This document shows, piece after piece, positions 37,234 through 46,236 of a stretch of 64,000 bases of DNA. Where the stretch lies: positions 23,430 through 87,429 of the forward strand of contig CABZOI010000008.1 in the NCBI GenBank assembly GCA_902527245.1, given 5' to 3'. The translations under genes were made by a program, and so were the position numbers. The notes under the pieces are model-generated. The model was not told where the DNA came from. It did no database searches and was given only the letters and a program-made list of their open reading frames with translations. Numbering within the stretch: the first letter of the stretch is position 1; the number at the start of each line of letters is the position of its first letter. Source of the DNA: an uncultured SAR92 cluster bacterium (GTDB taxonomy: Bacteria; Pseudomonadota; Gammaproteobacteria; Pseudomonadales; Porticoccaceae).

Positions 37234-38352
37234 ATGAAAAAAGTTGGCTTTGTGGGTTGGCGAGGTATGGTTGGTTCCGTTCTTATGGATAGAATGAAGG
37301 AAGAAAACGATTTTAAGTTAATTCATCCAGTATTTTTTACTACATCTCAAATTGGAGAGCCCGGCCCCGATATTGGATCAGGGGTCCAACCATTAATTGA
37401 TGCAAATAGTGTCGAATATTTGGGGGATATGGATTTAGTTGTAAGTTGTCAGGGTTCCGATTACACAAAGCAGATGCATTCATTGCTCAGAAATTCAGGG
37501 TGGAATGGCTACTGGATAGATGCTGCATCATTCCTTCGCAAAAGTGAGAGATCGATAATTGTTTTAGATCCAATAAATTCTGATCAAATAGAAAAAGGGA
37601 TAGATACAGGTATTAAAGATTACGTAGGTGGGAATTGCACTGTAAGTTTAATGCTCATGGCAATAGGAGGTCTTTTCAAGGAAAATCTGATTCAATGGGT
37701 ATGCTCAATGACATACCAAGCTGCTTCAGGAGCGGGAGCGGCATCCATGCAGGAATTATTGACACAAATGAAGCAGATAGGAGAAATTTCAAATAAATCA
37801 CAAACTAAAAGTAGTTCGAATATTTTAGAAATTGATAAGGACATTAATAAATTTATTAATAGTGACAAAATTTCGAAAGAAAATTTTGGTTATTCGCTCG
37901 CAGGTAATGTACTTCCTTACATCGATAGTCAGCTAAAAAATGGTCAAAGTAGGGAAGAGTGGAAAAATCAATTTGAAACAAACAAGATTTTGGGCATAAC
38001 TAATGATCCAATTCCTTTGGATGGAATTTGTGTCCGTGTTGGATCTATGAGATGTCACAGCCAGGCATTAACAATTAAATTAAAGAAGCCAATACCTATT
38101 GGGGATTTGGAAACCATAATTGAGAAGTCAAATAAGTGGGTGAGAGTTGTGCAAAACTCGAAAGAGGCGTCTCTCAATGAGCTTACACCTAGTGCTGTAT
38201 CTGGGAAGTTGAATATTCCTGTAGGTCGATTGAGAATTATGAATATGGGCGACGATTTTGTCTCGGCATTTACCTCCGGTGATCAATTGTTGTGGGGAGC
38301 GGCAGAGCCCCTGCGGAGAGTGCTTAAAATTTTGATAAAAAATAGTTCATAG
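37234..38352 (+). CDS. asd: Aspartate-semialdehyde dehydrogenase
   Basis: NADPH-dependent reduction of aspartyl phosphate, the branch point to lysine/diaminopimelate, methionine and threonine. It is 372 residues, the longer gammaproteobacterial type. The N-terminal GFVGWRGMVGSVLM binds NADP. The catalytic Cys135 is in GGNCTVSL and QAASGAGAASMQEL follows. The substrate His is in GSMRCHSQALTIKL. It lies between leuB and fimV, as in Pseudomonas. Confidence 0.96.
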   Translation: MKKVGFVGWRGMVGSVLMDRMKEENDFKLIHPVFFTTSQIGEPGPDIGSGVQPLIDANSVEYLGDMDLVVSCQGSDYTKQMHSLLRNSGWNGYWIDAASFLRKSERSIIVLDPINSDQIEKGIDTGIKDYVGGNCTVSLMLMAIGGLFKENLIQWVCSMTYQAASGAGAASMQELLTQMKQIGEISNKSQTKSSSNILEIDKDINKFINSDKISKENFGYSLAGNVLPYIDSQLKNGQSREEWKNQFETNKILGITNDPIPLDGICVRVGSMRCHSQALTIKLKKPIPIGDLETIIEKSNKWVRVVQNSKEASLNELTPSAVSGKLNIPVGRLRIMNMGDDFVSAFTSGDQLLWGAAEPLRRVLKILIKNSS

Positions 38353-38423
38353 GCGGATAAGTGATGGAAGAAATCAATAAATAATTTGGGTATAAAATTT
38401 AACCTTAAAGATAAGCAAAACTA

Positions 38424-39353
38424 ATGAGACTGAAGACTGCCCTCGTACTTTCAATTTTACTAAGCTTTGCGTTCGTATCGCAGAGCTTCCCAAACACTCC
38501 GATAAATGATGAGCATCTAGTGACCTCTGGAGAAACGCTTTGGAGTATAGCTGAGTTAAAGAAGCCAGATGAGGTGTCCATCTGGCAGGTCATGGATGGA
38601 ATTTATAAAGCCAATAAATTTTTGTTTGAGAAAAAAAATCCGATGGATATCTCAGAGGGAACAAAATTAATTATTCCAAATAAATCTTTTTTCTTAGAGC
38701 AGAATGGATTTTATGTCGCAGACACTTTAGGTCTTGATATCTACCAGAGAGAGAATATGAGGGCCTCTATAAATAATAGCAAAATCAATAATATATTTGA
38801 ATCTACTAACAAAGTAGATGAAATTCCATATTTTGTGATTTCGGATCTAAATCAATCGCAAGTCATAAATAATATTAATGAAAATTATGATCAAACTCGA
38901 ACTTTAACTATCGAGTCTGATAAAAATTTAATAGAACAATTGAATTTAGAACTAAAACTTTTACAAAACGAAGTGGATGGTAAAAATAAAATAATCCAAT
39001 CTTTGGAGACTGGGAACGATACAAAAATAGAGCAGAATGAATCGGTAGGTTGGTTTTCTTACACCGAAACTAAATTACTACTAGGATTATTATTTTTACT
39101 GACGCTTCTGCAGTTAATGCGTTTATTTCAGGGTAAATCCACTAAAACGTCGAAAGCAGACTCGTTACTTGGTATGGATGACGAATTTGCAGATATAGAT
39201 CCTGTTGAGATAAAAATGGATCTTGCAAAATCACTTATTGAGGATAATGACCTCAGTGGAGCTCGCGAGATTCTTTTTGAAATAATTTCAGAATCAGGTA
39301 CTGACGGTATTGAAAAGGCTGAAGCCTTATTAAAATCTATTGCTAAGACGTAG
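38424..39353 (+). CDS. fimV: FimV-like protein, strongly shortened
   Basis: 309 residues, against 900 or more in Pseudomonas FimV. Order: signal peptide (about 1-24), a LysM-like peptidoglycan-binding region (VTSGETLWSIAE... to GTKLIIP, about 33-92), an Asn-rich variable stretch, a coiled coil (about 170-200), one membrane helix (about 215-235), and a C-terminal FimV motif MDLAKSLIEDNDLSGAREIL with TPR-like helices. FimV/HubP proteins organise cell poles and type IV pili. The minimal version keeps both ends but loses the long acidic repeats in between. Position between asd and truA supports orthology. Confidence 0.85.
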   Translation: MRLKTALVLSILLSFAFVSQSFPNTPINDEHLVTSGETLWSIAELKKPDEVSIWQVMDGIYKANKFLFEKKNPMDISEGTKLIIPNKSFFLEQNGFYVADTLGLDIYQRENMRASINNSKINNIFESTNKVDEIPYFVISDLNQSQVINNINENYDQTRTLTIESDKNLIEQLNLELKLLQNEVDGKNKIIQSLETGNDTKIEQNESVGWFSYTETKLLLGLLFLLTLLQLMRLFQGKSTKTSKADSLLGMDDEFADIDPVEIKMDLAKSLIEDNDLSGAREILFEIISESGTDGIEKAEALLKSIAKT

Positions 39354-39364
39354 TAGTTGTTTAG

Positions 39365-40234
39365 ATGAATAGATTAATTAATGATTCTTCATCGTGGAAA
39401 TACAAAACTAATTGTGCGATTCCGGATGGACATGAATTACCCTCGGGCATTATAAGAATGGCAGCTATTGTGACTTATAATGGAAAAGATTACTGCGGTT
39501 TTCAACGACAGAGACACTCACCCTCGGTTCAAGAAGAACTGGAGATGGCTCTTTCATTTGTCGCAGATCATCCAATTTCCGTCGTTTGCGCTGGCCGAAC
39601 GGATACGGGAGTTCATGCAACACATCAAATAATTCATTTCGATACAACTGCCCGTCGAAATCATAGTAATTGGATTAAGGGAGTGAATAGCAAATTATCA
39701 GATAATGTCGCGTTATATTGGATTAGCCAGGTAAGTCCATATTTTCACTCTAGATTCAGCGCGGTAGAGCGAACTTATCGGTATATAATACTTAGTAAAA
39801 AAATTAAACCCGCTTTTTTAACTCATGAAATATTGTGGATAAAAAAAGAGCTATCCATAAATAAAATGAATCAAGCATGTCAATATTTGTTGGGAGAGCA
39901 GGATTTTACAACTTTTAGAGCAAGTGGCTGTCAGTCCAATACTGCATTTAGAAATGTTTCTAAGGCGATATTAGTTTCTTGTGGTGATTTTGTTATTTTC
40001 GAGATTAAGGCAAACGCATTTCTGCTTCATATGGTCAGAAATATTGTGGCTGCCGTTTTGTGCGTTGGGGTAGGAAAGCATGACCCTATGTGGATTAAGA
40101 CAATTCTAGACGGTAAGAGTAGAAAGTTATGTCCGGCAACTGCGTCGCCATGTGGCTTGTATCTTGTGGATGTAGATTATCCAGCGAATTTTGAGATACC
40201 CGAATCATCTAAGGGGCCTTTTTTTATAGCGTAA
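39365..40234 (+). CDS. truA: tRNA pseudouridine synthase A
   Basis: Makes pseudouridine at positions 38-40 of tRNA anticodon arms. 289 residues. The catalytic Asp80 sits in CAGRTDTGVHATHQ, and FHSRFSAVERTYRY, DFTTFRASGCQS and FLLHMVRNIV are typical TruA motifs. The first 30 residues are an N-terminal extension seen also in Pseudomonas-like homologues. ATG 11 bp after fimV. Confidence 0.96.
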   Translation: MNRLINDSSSWKYKTNCAIPDGHELPSGIIRMAAIVTYNGKDYCGFQRQRHSPSVQEELEMALSFVADHPISVVCAGRTDTGVHATHQIIHFDTTARRNHSNWIKGVNSKLSDNVALYWISQVSPYFHSRFSAVERTYRYIILSKKIKPAFLTHEILWIKKELSINKMNQACQYLLGEQDFTTFRASGCQSNTAFRNVSKAILVSCGDFVIFEIKANAFLLHMVRNIVAAVLCVGVGKHDPMWIKTILDGKSRKLCPATASPCGLYLVDVDYPANFEIPESSKGPFFIA

Positions 40235-40241
40235 ACTTTTT

Positions 40242-40895
40242 ATGACAGAAAATAAAAATAGAACTAAGATAAAAATTTGTGGTATCTCGACAATAGAACA
40301 GGTTAGGTTAGTTAATCAATATCCTATTGATCTGATTGGTTTTGTTACATATGAGAAAAGCCCGAGATATGCTTCTGTTAATTGTATAAGACAGATGATT
40401 GATTATATATCGGGCAAAATCTCTACCGTGGTGTTATTGGTCAATCCTACCAGGGATTATGTGCATAAAATTATAAAAACATTACAACCAAGTTTTCTGC
40501 AATTTCATGGTGATGAGACGCCAAAATTTTGCAATCAATTTGATTATCCGTACATTAAAGCTATTCGAGTTTCTCCAGATTTAAATATTGAGAGAGCAAT
40601 TGAACATTTTAACCCGAAAGGTGGTTTTTTATTTGATACGTGGCATCCAAAAAAATATGGAGGTACAGGTGGAACTTTTGATTGGGATGTGTTGCCTAAT
40701 GAACTTAAAGCACCAAAGATTCTTGCAGGAGGATTAACCTCAACAAATGTCGGACAGGCTATTAAAATTGCGCGACCGGATGTTGTTGATGTAAGTGGGG
40801 GCGTTGAGAGTTTGAAGGGAATTAAGGATGAGAGATTGATAGCAAATTTTGTCGATTCAGTGGGTTCTGCTGATATGAAAATATACAAAAAGTAA
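40242..40895 (+). CDS. trpF: Phosphoribosylanthranilate isomerase
   Basis: TIM-barrel enzyme of tryptophan synthesis, 217 residues. KICGIST carries the general-base Cys13. LFDTWHPKKYGGTGGTFDW holds the acid Asp and phosphate-binding GGTG, and VDVSGGVES is the C-terminal phosphate loop. The Trp synthase genes trpBA, which follow trpF in many bacteria, are absent here and accD comes next, the Pseudomonas-like order. Confidence 0.95.
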   Translation: MTENKNRTKIKICGISTIEQVRLVNQYPIDLIGFVTYEKSPRYASVNCIRQMIDYISGKISTVVLLVNPTRDYVHKIIKTLQPSFLQFHGDETPKFCNQFDYPYIKAIRVSPDLNIERAIEHFNPKGGFLFDTWHPKKYGGTGGTFDWDVLPNELKAPKILAGGLTSTNVGQAIKIARPDVVDVSGGVESLKGIKDERLIANFVDSVGSADMKIYKK

Positions 40896-40933
40896 ATGAT
40901 AAACTATAGCTTGAGAGACTAAATAATTTATAT

Positions 40934-41797
40934 ATGAATTGGTTAAACAGAATCAGGCCGAAGTCATTGGCAGGCTCAAAAACTGAAAAAAATAATTCAG
41001 TTCCCGAGGGTCTTTGGAAAAAATGCTTGAAGTGCCAATCGCCATTGTATCGCCCAGAGCTTGAGAGAAATATGGATGTTTGTCCAAAATGTGGCTATCA
41101 CATGAGGATTGGTGCACGAAGGCGGATCAATATATTTTTGGATGAATCTGGACATCAAGAGATTGGTCAAGAAATAGAACCCATTGATCGATTAAAGTTT
41201 AAGGACGTTAAAAAGTATAAAGAAAGACTATCCGAGGCTCAGAAAAATACTGGGGAGAGGGATGCTCTAATTGCAGTTATTGGGACCCTTAAATCTATGT
41301 CAGTTATTGTTTGTGCATTTGAATTTTCTTTTAATGGCGGATCTATGGGATATGCGGTCGGTGAGAAATTTTCGCTTGCAGCGAAGTACGCATTAGAACA
41401 TAGAAAGCCTCTTATTTGCTTCTCAGCATCAGGGGGCGCGCGAATGCAAGAGGCTGTTATCTCTTTGATGCAAATGGCGAAAACGAGTGCTGTTCTAGAA
41501 AAGATGAGAATCGCAGGTATTCCTTATATATCTGTTATGACTGATCCCGTGTATGGTGGCGTTTCAGCAAGCCTTGCCATGTTGGGAGACCTCAATATCG
41601 CAGAGCCTGGCGCGCGAGCAGGTTTTGCGGGGCCAAATATAATTGAACAAACGGTGCGTCAGAAATTGCCATCTGATTTTCAAAAAAGTGAATTCTTACT
41701 TGAGAAAGGTCAGATAGATATGATTATTCCCAGAAACGAATTGCGACAGAGAATTCATAACATTCTATCAATTTTGACTAACACTAGAGATACTTGA
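40934..41797 (+). CDS. accD: Acetyl-CoA carboxylase carboxyltransferase subunit beta
   Basis: Half of the carboxyltransferase that makes malonyl-CoA for fatty-acid synthesis. 287 residues. A four-cysteine zinc ribbon (Cys31, 34, 50, 53) at the N-terminus is followed by the crotonase-like body with [23 protein letters not shown] and the [10 protein letters not shown] and [11 protein letters not shown] loops. folC starts immediately at the next base after the stop. Confidence 0.97.
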   Translation: MNWLNRIRPKSLAGSKTEKNNSVPEGLWKKCLKCQSPLYRPELERNMDVCPKCGYHMRIGARRRINIFLDESGHQEIGQEIEPIDRLKFKDVKKYKERLSEAQKNTGERDALIAVIGTLKSMSVIVCAFEFSFNGGSMGYAVGEKFSLAAKYALEHRKPLICFSASGGARMQEAVISLMQMAKTSAVLEKMRIAGIPYISVMTDPVYGGVSASLAMLGDLNIAEPGARAGFAGPNIIEQTVRQKLPSDFQKSEFLLEKGQIDMIIPRNELRQRIHNILSILTNTRDT

Positions 41798-43072
41798 ATG
41801 GCTGATCGCTCACTCAATGAGTGGCTAGAATATATCGAAAAGAAGCATCCATCTGAGATCGATCTGGGCCTTGAACGGGTCAATTGCGTTTGGTCAAGAA
41901 TTAAATCAAAGTTTGGTATCTCTAAAATCGCAAACTTCCAAATATCAGTCGCTGGCACCAATGGAAAAGGATCTACTGTTCGATGTCTAGAGCAAATTTT
42001 AAAGTTCCATGGGTATAAAGTTGGTAGTTTTTATTCACCACATATCTCCAAATTTAATGAGAGAATTAAGCTAGATGGAATATCAGTTAGTGACCAAGCA
42101 ATTATCGAATCATTTAAGATCATCGAAGCATTGAGATATGAGGTCTCACTTACTTACTTTGAGTTTAACACTTTATGTGCATTATTAATCTTTTCTAAAA
42201 GTGAATTAGATTTTGTGCTTTTAGAAGTTGGTTTGGGTGGGCGTCTTGATGCAGTAAACATAATAGATTCAGATATCGCTGTCCTTACAAGTATTGGGTT
42301 AGATCATCAACAATGGTTGGGAAATACTCGGTATGAAATAGGATGTGAAAAATTAGGTATCGCTAGAGAAGGAAAAAACCTTTTGATTGGTGAAACTGAT
42401 TGCCCCAAGGATCTTGATAATTTTATAGATGGATTAGGGACTCATACTTATCGAATAAATAAAGATTTTACTCTTAGTTCGGGAGCATCGAATATTGACG
42501 AACTTTGCATAACTCAAAATAACCAAATAGAAAAGTTTGGAAAACTCGCTGCAACAAGTGTTCTAAATATAAATAAAGCACTTGCTATACAAGCACTAAC
42601 AATTGCGGGCATAAAGATTCAGAGAGAGAAAACCATAGAACTTTTGGATCAACTTGTTATTGAGGGAAGGCAACAAAAAGTTAAATATAAAGGAGTCAAT
42701 GTCATTCTTGATGTTGCACATAACCCACAAGCAGCTGAAAGACTGGCTGAAAATCTTCATGCAAATGGAAAAATTTATGCGGTGGCCTCAGTTTTAGATG
42801 ACAAAGATTGGAATGCAATAGTTGATAAACTTGCCAGTGTTTTTGATGCTTGGTTTATCGGCCAAATCAATGATAACAAGCGAGCAGCAAATGCTTATCA
42901 ATTACTTGAAATGATTAGCATGAGAAACCTAGAAGGAAAAGTATTTGAAAGTATAGAGATGGCTTTCCAGAAAGCTTATAATTCTGCGCATTCAGTAGAT
43001 TTAATTGTTGTATTTGGCTCATTTTCTTGTGTGGCGAATATAATGAATTTGATTGAGGTACAAGAATTTTGA
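41798..43072 (+). CDS. folC: Folylpolyglutamate/dihydrofolate synthase
   Basis: Adds dihydropteroate-to-glutamate and further glutamates in folate synthesis; Mur-ligase fold, 424 residues. The P-loop is VAGTNGKGSTVRCLE. FSPHISKFNERI (as SPHISKFNERI), LLEVGLGGRLDAVNI and LDVAHNPQAAERL are the family motifs. The ATG directly abuts the accD stop. The stop TGA overlaps the TTG of the next gene. Confidence 0.95.
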   Translation: MADRSLNEWLEYIEKKHPSEIDLGLERVNCVWSRIKSKFGISKIANFQISVAGTNGKGSTVRCLEQILKFHGYKVGSFYSPHISKFNERIKLDGISVSDQAIIESFKIIEALRYEVSLTYFEFNTLCALLIFSKSELDFVLLEVGLGGRLDAVNIIDSDIAVLTSIGLDHQQWLGNTRYEIGCEKLGIAREGKNLLIGETDCPKDLDNFIDGLGTHTYRINKDFTLSSGASNIDELCITQNNQIEKFGKLAATSVLNINKALAIQALTIAGIKIQREKTIELLDQLVIEGRQQKVKYKGVNVILDVAHNPQAAERLAENLHANGKIYAVASVLDDKDWNAIVDKLASVFDAWFIGQINDNKRAANAYQLLEMISMRNLEGKVFESIEMAFQKAYNSAHSVDLIVVFGSFSCVANIMNLIEVQEF

Positions 43073-43587
43073 AGTTACAGGTCAAAGACATACTTATTGG
43101 TCTTTTATCACTGTTCCTTTTACTTTATGTGTTGTTATTAAGCTATCAAAGTAATGTTGAGTTTGATGATCAGAATCGTAACTCGATGATTCCTGCTTCA
43201 CCACCCAATATAACGAGTATGGATTTGGACGTTATTAAGGATGAAATTAACGTTTTCACGCCGTCCATCGGTAATTACACCCGTTTACTTGATAATGAGG
43301 AAAGCTCTGATGCAGATTTGTCACAACACTCAAATGACTCGGCTTTGCCTACATATTGGCAATTACAGGTTGGTCCTTTGATCAATGAGGACGCAAAGAG
43401 CATGGCTAATCAACTTCGGGCTTCGGGATTTAAAGTCTTCGTTGAAAAAACATTAGATGATGTTGAAGAATATTTCGTTATGATAGGACCAAAACTTAGT
43501 AAAGAAAGAATATTGATGGTAAAAAAAACATTACAAAAAGAATTTGCACTCGAAACTCAGATATTCAGATATGTATATGAGGATTAA
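43069..43587 (+). CDS. SPOR-domain inner-membrane protein (DedD-like)
   Basis: 172 residues starting at TTG inside the folC stop (TTGA). One N-terminal membrane helix (about 8-27), a low-complexity periplasmic linker, and a C-terminal SPOR domain (about 100-170, from YWQLQVGPLINEDAKSMA). SPOR domains bind denuded glycan at the septum, so a cell-division role is expected, as for DedD, which has the same folC-cvpA location. Confidence 0.85.
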   Translation: MKLQVKDILIGLLSLFLLLYVLLLSYQSNVEFDDQNRNSMIPASPPNITSMDLDVIKDEINVFTPSIGNYTRLLDNEESSDADLSQHSNDSALPTYWQLQVGPLINEDAKSMANQLRASGFKVFVEKTLDDVEEYFVMIGPKLSKERILMVKKTLQKEFALETQIFRYVYED

Positions 43588-43592
43588 ATGTA

Positions 43593-44111
43593 ATGATACC
43601 GGAGTCGACTTTAACTATTGCTACAGTTGACATAGCTATTTTTGCTTTGATTACGCTATCAGGGGTCATAAGCGTAGTTAGAGGATTCATTAAAGAAACT
43701 ATGTCTATTGTGATATGGCTATCAGCATTTTTCATAGCCGTGAGTTTCAAAAGCGTTATCTCAGATTATTTGATAAATGTGATAACTCTGCCCTCAATTA
43801 GACAGATGACCGCATGGGGTATACTTTTCGTAAGCACATTGTTACTTGGGTCTCTATTGAGTTTTGTTTTAGGAAAATTAGTAAGTTCCACTGGTTTATC
43901 TGGAACTGATAAAACATTGGGATTGGTTTTTGGTGTTTTTAGGGGGTTTCTTATAATCTTGGCCATTGTTATTATCTTGCCTGAACTCGTTCCAGTATCA
44001 TCTGATCAATGGTGGACAGAATCAAAGTTGATTCCATTTTTTCAATCCTTTGAGTCTGTTGGTCAGGAATTAGCTACTTTGATAATAAATAAAATCACAG
44101 AGTGGATCTAG
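43593..44111 (+). CDS. cvpA: CvpA family membrane protein
   Basis: 172 residues with four hydrophobic segments. The first reads TVDIAIFALITLSGVISVVRG, with the CvpA-typical RGFIKE following. CvpA is needed for colicin V production and envelope stress tolerance in E. coli. It precedes purF by three bases after its stop, the classic cvpA-purF operon. Confidence 0.92.
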   Translation: MIPESTLTIATVDIAIFALITLSGVISVVRGFIKETMSIVIWLSAFFIAVSFKSVISDYLINVITLPSIRQMTAWGILFVSTLLLGSLLSFVLGKLVSSTGLSGTDKTLGLVFGVFRGFLIILAIVIILPELVPVSSDQWWTESKLIPFFQSFESVGQELATLIINKITEWI

Positions 44112-44114
44112 AGT

Positions 44115-45644
44115 ATGTGTGGAGTTATAGGAATATCTGGTCTGCATGATGTTAATCTGCGACTTTATGATGCACTTACAATTCTTCAGCATAGAGGGCA
44201 AGATGCCGCAGGGATAGTTACAGAAGATGATGGTGAATTGCATCAGTGTAAAGGTGAGGGATTAGTTAGAGATGTTTTTAATAAAAGTCATATGATGACT
44301 TTGAAGGGGAATGTCGGTATTGGTCACGTAAGGTATCCAACAGCAGGAAGCTCCGGACCTGCGTTAGCTCAGCCTTTCTATGTTAATTCACCCTATGGTA
44401 TTTTTATCGCTCATAATGGAAATTTAACAAACGCTGAAGAATTAAGAGAACAAATTAGAAACCACGATTTAAGACACTTAAATACTGATTCTGATTCAGA
44501 AGTATTATTGAATATCTTTGCCTATGAATTGCAATCTCAGGGTAGATTACATCCAAATCAGCACGACATATTTGCCGCTATTGAGGGGGTTCATGCAAGA
44601 TGTAATGGTGCATATGCTGTGGTCGGATTAATAGCAAATTATGGAACTTTCGCTTTCAGAGATCAGTTCGGAATAAGACCTCTCTGTTATGGTAGAAAAC
44701 GCGTCTTAAACAAATATGAGTACGCCATTGCATCTGAGTCAGTTGTTCTTGAAAGTTTGGGTTTTGAATTCGTCAGAGATTTAATTCCTGGGGAGGGTTT
44801 GTTTATAGATAAATCTGGTTCTATCTTCTTGAAACAATGCTCCAAACGCCCCAATCTCACCCCTTGTATTTTTGAGCATGTATATTTTGCTCGACCCGAT
44901 TCAATGATGGATGATATATCTGTTTATAAATGTAGATTGCGAATGGGTGAGCGATTAGCAAAAAAAATTATTCGCACCAACCCAGGTCACAAAATTGATG
45001 TAGTAATTCCTATACCTGATACGAGTAGACAGTCAGCTCAGGCATTAGCGGAGACATTAGGATTGAAAGTGCGAGAGGGTTTTATGAAAAATAGATACAT
45101 CGGCAGAACTTTTATCATGCCAGGTCAGAAAGAAAGAAAGAAATCCGTGCGACAGAAATTAAGTCCTGTAAAACTTGAATTTGCTGGTAAAAATGTTCTT
45201 CTTGTCGATGACTCGATTGTTAGAGGGACTACCTCTCAGGAAATAATTCAAATGGCGCGAGATGCAGGGGCGAAGAAAGTTTTCATAGCATCTGCTGCAC
45301 CTGGAGTAAGATATCCAAATGTCTATGGTATAGACATGCCTTCTGCGTCGGAGCTTATTGCCCATGATAGGACGGATCAGGAAGTTGAGAGACTCATTGG
45401 TGCTGATTGGCTTATATACCAGGATTTAGAGGATCTTGTTGCGTCTGCATCTGAAGGAAATAAAAACATAAATAATTTCGAGTGTTCAGTATTTGATGGG
45501 AATTATGTGACAGGTGATATTAATTCTGATTATTTACAAAGACTTGATGCTATGAGAAATGACTCTGCGAAAACACAAAGCGAATTTAAGTTTGAGCCTC
45601 AAAAAGAACAGGTAATCGGTATTCATAATGAGTTTTCAAGATAA
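44115..45644 (+). CDS. purF: Amidophosphoribosyltransferase
   Basis: First committed step of purine synthesis, 509 residues. The N-terminal nucleophile Cys2 (MCGVIGISG) starts the glutaminase domain with GIGHVRYPTAGSS and AHNGNLTN. The phosphoribosyltransferase domain has VYFARPDSMMDD and the PRPP loop LLVDDSIVRGTTS. The msrA start lies within its last 17 bases. Confidence 0.97.
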   Translation: MCGVIGISGLHDVNLRLYDALTILQHRGQDAAGIVTEDDGELHQCKGEGLVRDVFNKSHMMTLKGNVGIGHVRYPTAGSSGPALAQPFYVNSPYGIFIAHNGNLTNAEELREQIRNHDLRHLNTDSDSEVLLNIFAYELQSQGRLHPNQHDIFAAIEGVHARCNGAYAVVGLIANYGTFAFRDQFGIRPLCYGRKRVLNKYEYAIASESVVLESLGFEFVRDLIPGEGLFIDKSGSIFLKQCSKRPNLTPCIFEHVYFARPDSMMDDISVYKCRLRMGERLAKKIIRTNPGHKIDVVIPIPDTSRQSAQALAETLGLKVREGFMKNRYIGRTFIMPGQKERKKSVRQKLSPVKLEFAGKNVLLVDDSIVRGTTSQEIIQMARDAGAKKVFIASAAPGVRYPNVYGIDMPSASELIAHDRTDQEVERLIGADWLIYQDLEDLVASASEGNKNINNFECSVFDGNYVTGDINSDYLQRLDAMRNDSAKTQSEFKFEPQKEQVIGIHNEFSR

Positions 45645-46230
45645 ACTTTTTGAAAGTGATTTTGACTTAGATCGTAATAATCTTGTTACGGACAACTCTA
45701 TGTTTCTTGAGGATTATAAAGGTTGTGAGTGTATAGTTTTTGCGATGGGTTGTTTTTGGGGTGCAGAGAGGAAATTTTGGACAGAGAGTGGAGTTGTTTC
45801 GACTGCCGTTGGTTACGCAGGAGGGCACTTAAATAATCCGACTTATCAAGATGTTTGCACTGGAATGACTGGGCATGCTGAGGGTGTGCTTTTGCTTTTA
45901 GATTCAAAAAGCTATTCACTTAGCTCCCTTCTAAGTGTTTTCTGGGAGTCTCACGACCCGACACAAGGGATGCGACAGGGAAATGATGTAGGTACTCAAT
46001 ACCGCTCGTTAATAATGTGTTATTCAAAAGAGCATAAAAATTTGGCGATTGAAAGCAAGAATATTTACCAAAAACACTTATCTAAAAATGGATTTGGCGA
46101 AATTACCACCGAGATAGTAGATCCGAGTACTTTTTTTTATGCAGAGGGATATCATCAACAATATTTGCATAAAAATCCGGGAGGATATTGCGGATTAAAA
46201 GGTACGGGTGTTATTTGCCAATCGAGTTGA
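45628..46230 (+). CDS. msrA: Peptide-methionine (S)-S-oxide reductase
   Basis: Repairs oxidised methionine in proteins. 200 residues. The active-site Cys42 is in FAMGCFWGAERKFW, and TGMTGHAEGV, FWESHDPTQGMRQGNDVGTQYRS and a C-terminal GYHQQYLHKNP with Gly-rich GYCG (a resolving cysteine) follow. It overlaps purF by 17 bp in another frame; an inner Met at residue 25 would avoid the overlap. In Pseudomonas this position is taken by metZ, so msrA is a local difference. Confidence 0.95.
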   Translation: MSFQDKLFESDFDLDRNNLVTDNSMFLEDYKGCECIVFAMGCFWGAERKFWTESGVVSTAVGYAGGHLNNPTYQDVCTGMTGHAEGVLLLLDSKSYSLSSLLSVFWESHDPTQGMRQGNDVGTQYRSLIMCYSKEHKNLAIESKNIYQKHLSKNGFGEITTEIVDPSTFFYAEGYHQQYLHKNPGGYCGLKGTGVICQSS

Positions 46231-46236
46231 GAGATC

